From: Apostichopus japonicus
Taxonomy: Eukaryota > Echinodermata > Holothuroidea > Aspidochirotida > Stichopodidae
Reading direction: 5' to 3'
Assembly: GCF_037975245.1 (NCBI RefSeq)
Contig: NC_092577.1
Span: 3,369,501 to 3,433,500, forward strand
DNA: 64,000 bases
Shown piece after piece: positions 11,901-21,520 of this stretch. A model generated the notes under the pieces. The model ran no database searches. It had not been told where the DNA came from and saw nothing but the letters and a program-made list of their open reading frames with translations. Both the position numbers and the translations under genes were made by a program. How positions within the stretch are numbered: position 1 is the stretch's first letter; each line of letters opens with the position of its first letter.

Positions 11901-13092
11901 TGTTTCAGTTGAAGATGGAATGATTAATGGTGCTACTGGTATCATCAAGTATATAGAGAATGTACATGATCAGAACATTCACACTATATGGGTACAGTTC
12001 GATGACATTAGTGTAGGTAAAGCATGTCGACACTCTAAAAGAGAACTGTATCATTCAAAGCTTGCTTCAACATGGACACCAATATCAAGAAGTAGTCGAC
12101 AGTTTAGGATTGGTCACAACAAAAATGCAGAAGTTATGCGGAAACAATTTCCCCTGAGACCAGCAACTGCAAAGACAGTCCATAGATGTCAAGGAGATAC
12201 AATGAAAGAGATAGTTGTTGATATGTCAGGTGCTAGATCACAATGTCACATCCACTATGTTGCATTAAGTAGAGTGACTTCCATAAATGGATTATACATT
12301 CTTGAACTTAATCCTGAAAAAATTAATGTCGATCGAAATGTTGTCAAGGAAGTAGAAAACCTTCGTTCCACACGATCATTGAAAATATGCAGCCATGCAT
12401 TTGAAAGTACGGACAGCACCACCATCATTCATCAAAATGTAAGATCACTGAAGAGACACATTTCTGACATAATTCATGACAGCACAATCACATCTGCTGA
12501 TATTCTACTTTTCACTGAATGCCATTTATCAGAAGCAGTAACAAATGATGAGCTGTACATTGAAGGATTTACACTATTCAAAAACATCCCATCTCATGCT
12601 CCTGTCTCAAATTCCCCATATGGCACTGTAATCTACACTAAGAATAATATCACAACACTCACTGAACATACACTGAATACAAATAATATTGAAATCTCCC
12701 TGACAACCAAAGACACATGTGCTGGAACTATTCAAATTGCACTAATTTACAGGTCTAAAAAGGTTCCCATGCAACAATTCCATGATGAATTGAGTAACTT
12801 TCTAAATCACATAGATCATTCACAACAAACATTGATTATTGGTGATTTCAATGTTGATGTACTCCAAAACACACCAGACAAAAACAGCCTTCTCTCTTTA
12901 TTCACAAGAACATTCAAATACAAACAAATCATACTCACTCCTACAACAGACTATAACTCATGCTTAGATCATATCTACACAAATATTCCTACAAGTAAAA
13001 CAATTGGTAGTGGAGTCCTTGAGAGCTATTACAGTGATCACAAAGCAACTTGGATTTCTCTGCAAAACTTCCATGAAAACACAACAAGTTAA
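5980..13092 (+). CDS. Helentron replicase-helicase-endonuclease polyprotein (OTU-Rep-PIF1-EEP)
   Basis: One uninterrupted ORF of 2370 codons with no intron. Domain order: an OTU-type cysteine protease fold with D128-G-N-C131 and H243; a Lys/Arg-rich stretch of 21-residue tandem repeats (about 363-570); a Cys-rich segment with CCCC near 635 and CSTC near 676, resembling the Cys-rich domain found before Helitron Rep; the Helitron Rep domain (about 1000-1330) with HUH motif H1134-I-H1136 and catalytic pair Y1311/Y1315; an acidic linker (about 1440-1640); a PIF1/RecD-like helicase with Walker A GGAGVGKS at 1687-1694, Walker B FIDE near 1776, and C-terminal motifs HRCQGD near 2067 and YVALSRV near 2094; and an endonuclease/exonuclease/phosphatase domain (about 2150-2365) with GDFNVD near 2288 and SDHKATW near 2352. 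By family knowledge the protein nicks and transfers one strand (Rep), unwinds DNA (helicase) and may nick targets (EEP). The first Met at 5980 is followed directly by a basic stretch. Every catalytic residue I can check is present, which suggests a young or recently active copy. Confidence 0.95.
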   Translation: MPRTKKLSYRQRNKTRRESKQNITSKQTCQSQTYANETLSEKAVEQHSDGQSNITDINLQNIHTHDTFTFFPPDDLWRDGKIAILKQLITDNNEQIHTSSYPNFPNICSPILYTNTARPCNIWRIIGDGNCFFRSLSFIITRSENNHHILRRLIVQSLLECDLPSTSKSVQDYIQTSHMSDDSVWATEVEIMTAAKLLQTDIYTYAVSGSEWKWLRFPACGSLSERIDTNKRAIYIQNTNRNHFDVVYGLNNTDLCLVAENLESAQPKTTRDRVQEELNRQNLWQQNKDEQKQKVNITKLPPSSSCSNSTKRMQKLRATNSAYREQERKKDIIYQRTRRQNKMYCEEQMQKNIKRMKTKRTDCVYTQNERTRNTKRMKDIRQQPDYSQNEKVQNRKRKKERRQNQEYSKNEQKQNMKRMKDTRQNKEYSKNEKIQNIKRVKDTRQNEEYSQNERKQNIKRMKDTRQNEEYSQKEKKQNIKRMKNTRQNEEYSQKEKIQNIKRVKDIRQNEEYSQNERKKNIKRMKDTRRNEEYSQNEKKQNIKRMKGTRQKLEYSQIEQKQNMKRMNTIRKNDTYTVTEKQKNQERMAKARTDPQFAANEIKSKYNKRTSCNTSSIQQLQQGFLNSISVGPEYVCCCCEQLWYKESVTSFVQKTAKSTFSIALHNPSINNKLWICSTCKEYINSDKIPPLSLNNNMKFVTVPKELQLHSLEEKLVALRIPFMQIRELPRGRQLNLKGNVVNVAADVSSTCRLLPRRLNESMTIPVKFKRKLSYKHSVHSENVRPNKVIDAAQWLVANSQLYKDERVSIDQNWTETLQQMDDDWHEFMEPLEKQSDKNENADLPVGATPSIQTNNEDNPDSDDDWTEAQSEDMQPTGTLDTMLTPEFQEQSQLAYCVAPGEGNRPMGLFQDSLSEILAFPTLFCGQPRSDNKVKVHYSTICKWELRHKDRRFAKSVQNIFYKTKKLQINQIQQKVTLSMRKKKTQGKKLTAQHFKTNESIKQILTLDEGFRVFRTLRGSPPYWEKSKKELFAMIRQLGIPTWFLSFSAAETRWLHLLKILGRTVKNKHFTDEELLNMNWNEKSDLIQSDPVTCARHFDYMFRRFLNNFLYSSYHPIGEIIDHFYRVEFQQRGSPHIHMLVWVKDAPLYGNAAPTEVASFVDQYVTCNIPDTVNQTVNLQSHSHAKICRKKRQGVCRFGFPIPPMPRTMILTPLEDKGNEKTTELYKCIKAYLDDLKLAEDITDTFEDMLTKLGSTERDYILAIRSSITSDKIFLKRSPSEVRINGYNKVLLETWRANMDIQYVLDPYACAMYIVSYISKGQRGMSNLMQRATSEAREGNMDIKQQVRHIGNKFLNHVEMSAQEAVYLVLQMPLRKASRQFVFINTSPLEDRTILIKPLEYIQQLPDYSTDIECMGLIRKYAVRPKALQHYCLADFAAWFDITSDNKSNESTNNDYELDENDDDPSIKLNKDSTTHDYESHDNADDHDMQDTGEVKCYAVGALNFRKRNKAKIIRYVRFNKENDAEKYYREQLMLFFPWRSENNIIESCDTYQERYLQVESEIKDKEAEYNHSGDIIDQAIDDIENEDHEMYDEIAPNTEHMEKAHRDEKDKQQVKIPSNESPELYDIGQDIGIAVNSANIEELQKPRLPDSEYRSLVRSLNKQQKDFFYYVLHWCKIKQEPMYTFLTGGAGVGKSQVLKALYNALLKYYSSQPGNDPDDTHILLMAPTGKAAYGIKGSTIHSALLIPASQGFHYKALTSDKLNSLRVKFRNLKIIFIDEISMVGNGMFTYIDKRLQQIKGSKKIFGGVSIIAVGDLFQLKPVFDGWIFNDLTHDYGPLASNLWRDHFMAFELTEIMRQKDDHSFAQLLNRLRENRQTDDDLKLLNTRQFTADKVPSNVTHVYQTNLRVNAHNDEVFSKLDTLKLTIRSQDIVVGDVPNTVKQKILTCIPNNPQKTMGLFTELSLGIDQRIDLCLNVSVEDGMINGATGIIKYIENVHDQNIHTIWVQFDDISVGKACRHSKRELYHSKLASTWTPISRSSRQFRIGHNKNAEVMRKQFPLRPATAKTVHRCQGDTMKEIVVDMSGARSQCHIHYVALSRVTSINGLYILELNPEKINVDRNVVKEVENLRSTRSLKICSHAFESTDSTTIIHQNVRSLKRHISDIIHDSTITSADILLFTECHLSEAVTNDELYIEGFTLFKNIPSHAPVSNSPYGTVIYTKNNITTLTEHTLNTNNIEISLTTKDTCAGTIQIALIYRSKKVPMQQFHDELSNFLNHIDHSQQTLIIGDFNVDVLQNTPDKNSLLSLFTRTFKYKQIILTPTTDYNSCLDHIYTNIPTSKTIGSGVLESYYSDHKATWISLQNFHENTTS

Positions 13093-13660
13093 ACCAAAAT
13101 ATGTGTACCATATGTCTTATGTGCTCAACTTTGAACAATATTTAACCAAATTTGAACCAAATTTTGAAGTAACTTAAGAAACTTTTATATTTCTTTGAAA
13201 AGTGAAACAAAATTGATGATATTTCTTTAAAAAATGGATCAAAATTGATGAAGCTGAAATCACATTTGATTAACCTTGCAAATTTTAACAAAGATGTAAA
13301 AAACCAGAACAAAATTTGAACATTCATGAATAAACTTGAACACAATTTGAACAAATCTTAACAAAACTTGAACCTATTTTGAGATTTCTTCCAAATATTT
13401 TTCCAAATTTGAATAAATGTGAACCAAATTTGAAAAAACTTGAATTAAATTTGAACAAAGTGGAACAAATCGTGACCGAAATTTGAACAAGGTTGAACAA
13501 ATCGTGAACAAAATTTGAACCAATTCGAATAACCTTGACAATGTTAACAACAAATTTGAACAAAATTTTTAATTTCTGTAAAAAATTGAACAAAATTGAT
13601 GAAACTGAAACCAAATTTGAATAACCTTGCTAATTTGAACCAAAATTTAACAAACTAGAA
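13093..13660. repeat. AT-rich degenerate minisatellite 3' of the Helentron ORF
   Basis: Irregular repeats of 'aacaaaatttgaac' and 'accaaatttgaa' fill about 13140-13640. Short ORFs here, such as the Phe-rich ones on the minus strand, are products of the repeat. It probably belongs to the Helentron 3' region. Confidence 0.75.
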
Positions 13661-13807
13661 CAACATCCAGCTAAAGATAACAAGGTATCACGTTTCATTA
13701 TTGTCTGCATTTTGTAGCGACACAAACAAAACTTCACTTGCAAGGAACAGAATGTTAACTTTTTCAGATGTCCGCACGCAGTTTGGACGAGTCTTCAGTG
13801 CCTTTAA
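13661..13807 (+). repeat. Dispersed repeat block, copy A
   Basis: Shares long runs with the reverse complement of 47752-47897, for example 'gacacaaacaaaac', 'gttaactttttc', 'gcgac/gtgac' and 'gagtcttca(g/a)tgccttta'. I judge it roughly 85% similar by eye. Both copies stop matching just after 'cctttaa', which suggests a true element end there. It lies about 570 bp after the Helentron stop codon. Confidence 0.75.
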
Positions 13808-14409
13808 ATCCAAGTCCATGCATATCGAAGACAATCAAATTTGCAAAATTTAACTTCTCCAGTAATCAAAGCAAACTTGAAAACTTGTTTACAGAGGCCA
13901 GCTGCCCACCCCGTTGCCAGTCCTATCATTACGAATAACATTATAATCGGGAATTCTAATAATTGATGTGGTTATATTGTCATGAAACCAGATTTTCATA
14001 GTTGCAGCAAACCTAAAAGAACATTTAATGAAAAACACAATAGGTCATTAACTGTTCATGATTTTTTCAGAGACTGCAGGTATTCAAATGAAATAACATA
14101 ATATTTGTTTCTATAATCTTTTCATTGCAGATTCATGAGCCATAAATTAGGCTCATAACTTCAGCAATCGTGAGCGCAGAAATGGACCAAAGAACATACA
14201 GTTCACCATACTCAATAAAGATGAGTTACAATAGCTGACCCTCCCAACCGATAAAACGGACAGCTTTCTTGAAGGAGCCACCATAGTTCAGAAGTTTAAG
14301 TTCATATATTTTACAAAACAGCAGTACAGTTTATATCTACTATTTGAAAAAAATAAACAATATCAATGTATTTAAGGTATCTGAGTATTTGTCTTTTTTC
14401 AGTTATTTG
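13808..14409. other. Non-coding stretch
   Basis: I see no gene or clear repeat. The base composition is ordinary, with several short ORFs on both strands and no family resemblance. Confidence 0.5.
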
Positions 14410-14850
14410 ACAAAAGTTAATTTTCAGACATTTAATGCAATAACTCCCAGTTAATGGAAAAGGGAAATATTTTTAAACCTAACGGTCATTTGATTCAAAG
14501 TCACCAAGGGTCAATTAATGTTAAAAAACTAGTATTTTGGGGGAGAAAATGGGCAAAGAAAAAATGATTTAAGTTTTATAATAGTTTTGATGCTGTATTC
14601 ACATTTCACTGATCAAAATGTCAATTGGTTGACCTCCGGGTGACCTTTTTGTGTGAAGTTATGTATTCAAGTTCAAAGTTAATTTTTAGACATTTAATGC
14701 AATAACTCTTAGTGCCAAGGTGTGACAGTTGATATTTTGGGACAAGTTGTGAATGGGGTGGTAGAACATTTTCAAACTAAACGGTGATCTGAGGTCACCA
14801 ATGTTATCATATCTGTTGACCCGCTTGTAGGTGACTTTATATTTCTTACA
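14410..14850 (+). repeat. Partial copy of the 294 bp satellite
   Basis: Contains 'agttaattttcagacattta', 'atgcaataactccc', 'ctagtattttggggg' and a second half-unit from about 14640 ('gtgacctttttgtgtgaagt'), all in the same orientation as the 1-1570 array. The direct-repeat site has decayed here (AAGTCA-CCAA-GGGTCA). The 14772-15107 ORF lies on repeat-derived sequence and is not called as a gene. Confidence 0.85.
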
Positions 14851-15650
14851 TTTTTGACGTCACATTCAGATCTCAAAAGTGCCTTCCGATCAAAAATCCG
14901 ATCACAATTTGTGATCACAAAAGTGTTGGCTATAGTGTTGGTTATTTTATGGGTACAAGTAGGACCACAATTACTTGGACTATTTGAGCCCAATCTTGCT
15001 ATGATAATATTATGTGTATTGTCATATACCCCTACGCAAGGAACCGCAGTGCCCTTGGGCTCTTGTTCATGATTATTGTTGAGCATGAGGTTCATTGTGG
15101 TGAACATGAAGTTATAGGTCGACCATTAACAGCAGCATCGTACAAGCATATAGGCAGCACTAATCAACACTAACTGTTGCAAAAGGTGGGAGTAAGATTG
15201 AAGCTTTCCTGACCAAATTGAAACGTTTCTTTTTTGCCTATTTTCAAGATATGATATAACCACAAACCAAATGATCTCTGTATGACCTTAGAAGTCAACG
15301 CTACAGTACATTAGCTCATGGTTCTATTTTAATTTAAATTTGAAATAAGTTAAAGTTTTCGTTTCACTTAATTTATAGTTAGATTTATTGATAACGATTA
15401 GTGTTTTGTTTCTCACACAACTACGAATAAGAAAAAAAGGGATTCTAAAAATGATAATTCGAACACATTGCATCCATGATAATTACGAAAGTTATCTGAA
15501 ATGTCTGACGTCCTGATGGAGTAAGAGGTCATAGGTTATAGGTAATGAATATAATCATTGTACCGTATCATGTAACCTTGCCCCTGGTAAAATTATAGGC
15601 ATTCCGATTTTAAATCCCTCCATTATCTTCTATTTGTTTTTCGTTGTTAG
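14851..15650. other. Non-coding stretch upstream of the FZ-EGF-FZ gene
   Basis: The missing 5' exon(s) of the gene at 15651 might lie here or further upstream. I could not find a convincing start codon with signal peptide and donor site. A hydrophobic ORF at 14854-15072 begins in satellite sequence and has no matching donor, so I did not join it. Confidence 0.4.
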
Positions 15651-17525
15651 GTTGTCTGACGTCACTGTTGGTCGATTGTCATCCAATCAGCGGTTGCCAA
15701 ACGACCGCGCCAAATAGATACGGTTACGGGAATACTCCGGACAGGATATACCAGACATTCGGCAATTTCAAGATGCTATTACAAAACTTTGAATGCCATT
15801 CTAGATCAAAAGAGTTCTTATGCGCCATAATCCATCCTCCCTGCCGAACTCGTATCGATCAAAATGTGAATGAATTAAACTACGTTTTCGATATTGTAAA
15901 TTTCGTTCAGCAAAAGACTCCTATACCTTGCAAGTCCCTCTGTAACCAAATTGGCGACGAATGCCTGAAGAACTTACCTGAATCCCATAGGGGAGGGTTT
16001 TACGATTTATGCAACAGAATGCCAGAATCAGCCTCGGAAGCTATGTGTTTTGGTGGCAACCTTTCCAATGCAGGTGAGATTTGCATCCGAGGAGAGAAGG
16101 GGGTGGTGTTGGGCTGGGGGAGGGGGGGGGGGGCGGTGGGCAGGGGTCGGCAAAAATGTGACCTTGTGAACCGGCAATTTATCTTTCATCCGTTATGCTG
16201 AAATATGCTATCACACGTTGGAGCTATGTAAAGTAATGTTAGCTCCTCCTAACCACCATTTGTCACGTTGACCCTCATAGGCTTGTACTTTCCGCGGGGA
16301 AACGTTTGCAAATCGTTTCGCGGGCCGCAGGAAACTTGCTCACGAGCCGTATGTTATACACCTACCTGTGTTATATATGTATCAACTTAGAATCACCTAA
16401 TCATGGCTTTTTAGTTTTGTCATGGAAAGCAATGTTCGCTTGAGGTAGGTAGAGGTGTTTAATTTAATGTTTGACCAGGTTGGAAATGTGCATTTTCTAT
16501 ATATATATATTTTCAGCTGCTGATTGTCAACCCAATCCTTGTCTTAATGGTGGACTCTGTTTCATACAACGGGAACAACAATATTGTCAATGTACCACTG
16601 GATTCTATGGGACTCTATGCAAAAATGGTAAACAATGACGTCATTGCGTCACCCGTATGACACCTTACGAAAGTAGTCAACTATGGCCTTAAGATAAATA
16701 GGTGGTGCTATTCTTAATCAGATGTGTGATAAAATAGCGAATATGGGCTGTCCACCAGCTTTCCATGTTCATAACTGAAAAAAGTGCCTTTCTTTTTTCT
16801 TAAATTTACAAATTGGCCTTTTGTTGACAAATTGAAAAATATAAATAAAAGTGCCATTAAATGGAAAAAGCAACAACAAAAATGGAAATATTCGGGTTGA
16901 ATGCACAGAGTATCCATTTTTTTGAAAAGTTTAGAGGTATCTTTTTGGTCTTCCGAGACCAAAGTTGGACGGCCCCTGCCCCTCTTCGATTTCACCTCCT
17001 CAGATTGAATCCTCTTCTGTCGCCCTAGCAACAATAGCAAATGAAACGAAAACAGCAATGGCAATATCGATCACAATTTGTCGTTAATTACTTTAATTAC
17101 TTCAAATTGTATTAAAAATGTATTGTAATTAGTTACATAACTGTCTCTCTCTCTCCCCAGGAAACGTTACAAGTTACAATATCAGTAATGATCAATGTGT
17201 TCGCCTTCCGGAAGAATGTCGTTCGGTCCTACCCTACAATAACACTAGAGGTATCAACCTGAATGGAACAAATATGGCTTACATTGCATCATGGGATACC
17301 ATAGCAACAGTTGCCCGTGACAGCTCAACGAAGAAAACGTTATGCGCATTTGCCTACCCACAATGCCCTTCGGATGGCACAATAATCTATAAAGCCTGCC
17401 AAAAATCGTGTATGAAAGTGAAAAATGAAATCGAATTTCTGTTAGCAGCGATGTCTTATCCTACTTTAGAATGTGACAAGGCACTAGATGATAATTCGCT
17501 TCCTACAGGGACCGAATGTATCTGA
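15651..17525 (+). CDS. FZ-EGF-FZ secreted/extracellular protein (three 3' exons, 5' end missing)
   Basis: Three exons are joined in phase: 15651-16073 (acceptor 'ttgttag', donor 'gtgaga'), 16517-16627 (acceptor 'ttttcag', donor 'gtaaac') and 17161-17525 (acceptor 'ctccccag', stop TGA). Exon 1 encodes a frizzled-type Cys-rich domain (FLCAIIHPPC, then IPCKSLCNQIGDEC, FYDLC, MCF). Exon 2 is a textbook EGF-like domain (DCQPNPCLNGGLC, then CQCTTGFYGTLC). Exon 3 is a second FZ-like domain (CVRLPEEC, LPYNNT, LCAFAYPQC, KACQKSC). FZ domains bind Wnt or lipid ligands in frizzled, sFRP and corin proteins, but the partner here is unknown. The protein ends right after the second FZ domain with no membrane segment visible. 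The N-terminal exon with signal peptide was not found, so the model is partial. It could also be the C-terminal part of a larger mosaic receptor. Confidence 0.8.
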
Positions 17526-19800
17526 ATATGCATGAGGCCTTTTATGGGCATAGTTGACAAATCACGGGAACATGAACGGGGGGGGGGGGGGGAGGTGGGG
17601 GATGCATCGACACCTTATTTTCATACTTTGGCTTAATGGTAACGATATATCCGATAGACAGTGCATGAACAAAAGAAAACACCTCCTTGGCACGTAAACT
17701 TCACAAAGTAGAATATTTCCTAGGTTTTTTTATTCCTACTGAGGGTGTGTATAAGTGACTGGTGGTAGCGCTCAAATGTATTTGAATAATCGTTATTCCT
17801 TGGAAACCCCATCCGCATGATATATATATATATATTTTTTTTTCTTGGGAGGGGGGGAGGGGAGAGTTGGGGTTGGGGGTGTCATGATGCAGCTATTTCC
17901 CGTAGGATTCGCAACATGCATCAAATCCAAAAGATGATATATTTCAACTTTAACGGACAAAGCATCCTAATGAGTTTTCAAATGCTTTAGGGATGTAAAA
18001 TATATCACATTGAAAAGTGTTCATCGCAAATCCAAAACAACTTGACCCACTGTCAACCCCAACTTCTTAACATTTTTCAACCCAGTCGGTTTTTGATCAA
18101 CTATGCCTGGCCGTATGTTCGTTTGACGAAACCTGTGTACTACCATAATGTGTTAGACATACCTTCACTGTCAAACAGCGGCAACATAAAAGGAAAACGT
18201 CTTTTCAAAGAAATTCACACGCCATTCTCACATTGCAATGTAAGTATGACGTAGTATCATAATATTAATGGAAACCTGGGATGGGTTACGGTATATCCCT
18301 TTATGTTACTTGTATTAGTATTGAAATGTGCCTAGCCATATGTAAGTAGTAAACCTATGTTTTATATTTTCCCTACGTGCTTAGTATTCGCATACCATTA
18401 CTTTAATTACTTTAATCAATAACATAATTCTTCAACGCCTTGGGAGGGGGGATGCACCTTCATAGAATTTCCAGGTAAAAAATATGGATCATGATCATTA
18501 AAGCTAAAACATGGCGCTATTTTGTTAAGTATGATAGGGCTTTAAAAGTATCCTGTGATGAAACAGCGCTGAGCACCTTTAAAACTGTAATGTAGTAAAA
18601 TAGTTTAGTTACAATATTATTACACAAGGAAGGCATATACGGTTTCAATATACATTCACCCCGGCCTACACTAACGGGTCTTTTCAATATGTCTTCTGGG
18701 ATCCCTATATATTGGGTGTTATGTTTCATGCATGGGACGTCTGGATGTACTTGAGCAGATACTTAAAAAAGTACGTTTCCAAAACAAGAAAAGTTCAAGG
18801 CGGAAAGAAACTAGCACATGTAGCCGGAGTATTTTTCTTCCGACAATCTGTATTTTCATAAACAAATGGAAACTGATGATGGATTTCGTCGGCACCTTTG
18901 TCCATGGCATTTGAGCATCAGGATTCAGGGAATATAAGCTATTTAAATGAGGAGAATTATTGCCTGACTTATAAGCAGAAAAGAAAACCAAAGAATAAAA
19001 AAAGAAGTAGGCCACGAAGAACAGACACTTTTCTGAAACCAATGAGTACTCTTTTAATACGCGAAAATTACTGTCCTCTCCATGTGACCATGTAGTTGTT
19101 AAATTACAACTTATTAACAATATTGTTTTACATCTGGCACAAATTTCCGCCTACAATTAAATCAAATAAATCCATGGAAGCTTTCTCAAATGAGTTTAAA
19201 CACTATTTACTCATTCATAATTATGAACAGTAACAATACCAGTACCTGTTATATAGACATGTGACGTGTATATAAGTATAAACATATTTTTTGTTGTAAT
19301 CGTTTATAGACCTAGTTTTTGTTTTTTCTTCTCGCACCAACTGGTCACTATAGCTTTGATAAACAGCATTGCTTAGTATTTTTTCTAGTGTCCATTATAT
19401 TATGTCAATGTTCCTCAGGTTTATGATTATTTGTACTTCAGTAAATCACATATTTTAAATTTGAGCTTGAACTTGAAGGGCTCAATTATTTTCGGACGGA
19501 CATTCAACCACATAAAGAATAAATATAGCATATTTTTGACTAGATTGTTCCATTTGTCTCAGCTGATGAAAATATGATACAATGTAAAAGGTTTCTAATA
19601 TACTTTCAAAAACAATCATTTATACTTTTATGGCAGAGCTTGACTCAATTGACTTAACCCAATTTGCGTTTATAATTCTGGGCAGAAGCTTTCGTTGTCT
19701 TAATTAAGAAGGATTGTAATATGAATGTTAATTAACATTCTAATGAAGTTTTCAGAGTGAGAAGATAAACTGCGGTACAAACTAAAATGCATTTAGTTTT
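17526..19800. other. Intergenic region between the FZ gene and retroelement traces
   Basis: No supported gene. It contains poly-G tracts (17578-17592 and near 17848-17862), a short (AT)n run near 17820, and antisense short ORFs with no family resemblance. The FZ gene 3' UTR must begin here; I saw no clear AATAAA close to the stop. Confidence 0.5.
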
Positions 19801-19850
19801 GTCAGTGCAAAACTATATGGACTATAGATGAGTGAACTATTATAGTGATG

Positions 19851-19900
19851 TTTCAGCCTCTGAAGAAGATCCTACTGGGATCGAAACGTCAGGCCAACTT
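19851..19900 (+). ncRNA. Hammerhead-like motif, Penelope-type 3' remnant (copy A)
   Basis: The motif reads CTGAAGA (19860-19866), a hairpin GATCC/GGATC (19868-19872 with 19878-19882), GAAA (19883-19886) and GTC (19888-19890). The flanks GCCT and AGGC form a 4 bp stem I. This is the hammerhead ribozyme layout known from Penelope-like elements. The candidate stem III is the self-complementary ACGT with no loop, so cleavage would need a dimer. One extra A separates the core from stem II. The same motif closes the Penelope element at 37520. No reverse transcriptase is nearby, so this is a solitary terminal remnant. Confidence 0.6.
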
Positions 19901-20720
19901 ACTTTTCCACATAAGTAAGTAAATAAGTAAGTATAACTTTATTATATTCCAGAGGGCAATTACATGCTCACATAATAGAACATATTTAAAAGAGTAAGAA
20001 TACAACATGTAAAAGGATAAATTTACAAGTAGAATAAAGGAAAGTTCAGAAATAAAAGTTAACAAGTAAGATAGTTAAAATTGTCAAACATGAAAATGCA
20101 CAGCTCCAAGCCAAAACAGATATATACAAGAATAGAAAGAGCCTAACGAATGAAAAGGTTGTTATAAAGCGTAATTCACTGTGGAATAAAATATGACTTG
20201 TGTCTGTTAGTGGCAGCATACAGGAGTCTCATCCGTCCACTACGAGGAACTACTAACCCGGCAAGATCTTTGGTAGGATGAGCCAACCGTTGGCTGATTT
20301 TCTCCTAAAATACGACTAGCTAGTTTAATAATTGCGTCTCTTACACAGGCTCTGTTGTGGATAAGCAGTTTATCAACAGTTTCTTTTATTTTGACTGTAA
20401 ATGAGGGCAGCAGAATGTAATTAATGAAAAGTTGCTTTAAATAGTCTATGTAACGATTGCTCACCGTCAAACAATCAATTGTTTTTTTTTTTCATATCCT
20501 TGTTTTTTATGTATTTATATTTGCTCTAAGAAATAATATCACGGTGACCATTATATACTTTGATCTAAAGGAAAGATACAAAGTTTTGCTCAAATACTGT
20601 TTACACACTGTATTTAATGTTGTCGTTTGCCACTTGAAAGACATGTAAATAAATGTAAATAAACATTATCTTGTCCTTTAGTTATTTCTATTAAAGGAGT
20701 TGAGCAAAGCACCGAAGACT
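19901..20720 (-). pseudogene. Decayed mobile-element fragment (low confidence)
   Basis: On the minus strand, 20170-20470 holds two short frames that look like one broken reading frame: one with CVRDAIIKLASRI, the other with VPRSGRMRLLYAATNRHKS and FIPQ before a stop. The style (VPR.GR.R, ATNRHK, FIP) resembles the C-terminal end of retroelement-type ORFs, but I cannot assign a family. The plus-strand flank 'aactttattatattccagag' is also repeat-like. It is not a host gene. Confidence 0.3.
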
Positions 20721-20929
20721 GGATAGTGGATAAGGAGTATAGGGTGTAAAAAGGAAGTCTTTGGACAACACCTCACTTTATAACTTGGTGTGTATTCTTT
20801 AGCTTATATATGTCTAAATAAACAAACAAATCGAATAAACATAGATGCATGCTTTGATTATGAGTATCCGGAAGACAGGGCAAGGGACAGTCTACGCAAT
20901 AATGAAAGGGGTGGGAATAGGGTTAGGAC

Positions 20930-21400
20930 GGGTACTGTACTGTACTATAGTGTACTATTCTGTACTATACTGTACTTTACTGTACTATACTGTACTATAC
21001 TGAACTATACTGTACTATACTGACCTATACTGTACATATATACTGTACTATACTGTACATATATACTGTACTATACTGTACTGTACTATACTGTACTATA
21101 TATACTGTACTATACTGTACATATATACTGTACTACACTGTACTGTACTATACTGTACTGTACTATACTGTACTATACTGTACTCTACTGTACTATACTG
21201 TACTCTACTGTACTATACTGTACTACACTGTAATATACTGACCTATACTGTACTAAACTGTACATATATACTGTACTATACTGTACTGTACTATACTGTA
21301 CTGTACTGTACTATACTGTACTGTACTATACTATACTAGACTAGACTACACTACACTATTCTTTACTATACTACACTATTCTATGCTATGCTATACTTTA
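20930..21400. repeat. TACTG/TACTATAC microsatellite
   Basis: About 470 bp of imperfect TACTGTACTA and TACTATAC units with interspersed 'catatatac'. It ends just beyond the 3' end of the FMO gene. Any ORF in it is an artefact of the repeat. Confidence 0.95.
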
Positions 21401-21417
21401 CACAGTCTGTTTTTATC

Positions 21418-21423
21418 TTTAAT
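21418..21423 (-). promoter_or_regulatory. Candidate ATTAAA poly(A) signal for FMO
   Basis: The minus strand reads ATTAAA about 100 nt after the FMO stop codon, a suitable distance for a poly(A) signal. It is chosen on position and sequence only. Confidence 0.4.
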
Positions 21424-21520
21424 TTTGGATGGAGACTATGTTTGGTGTGTGACCAAGGTGGGAGAATGACATTGTCTTGCCAAAGTGAATTGAAATCGCT
21501 GTTAAAGCCATCAGCAAAGT

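Larger units (their letters stand above)
5079..13807 (+). mobile_element. Autonomous Helentron (Helitron2-type rolling-circle transposon), ends uncertain
   Basis: The element is identified from its single large ORF (Rep, PIF1 helicase and a C-terminal EEP endonuclease, the Helentron hallmark). The ends are not proven. The 5' limit is drawn at the minisatellite and the 3' limit at the end of a dispersed repeat block that has an inverted partner at 47.75-47.90 kb. I could not recognise a terminal hairpin or the T-T insertion site that Helentrons usually show. Aligning other copies from the same genome would fix the ends. Confidence 0.6.

Noticed and set aside
14772-15107. ORFs on both strands (including a hydrophobic plus-strand one) considered as the first exon of the FZ gene
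   Set aside because: They begin in satellite sequence and I found no donor site in the phase needed to join the acceptor at 15650.
16714-17064. 116-codon minus-strand ORF in the second intron of the FZ-EGF-FZ gene
   Set aside because: No family resemblance, low-complexity composition, and it lies fully within an intron of a supported gene.
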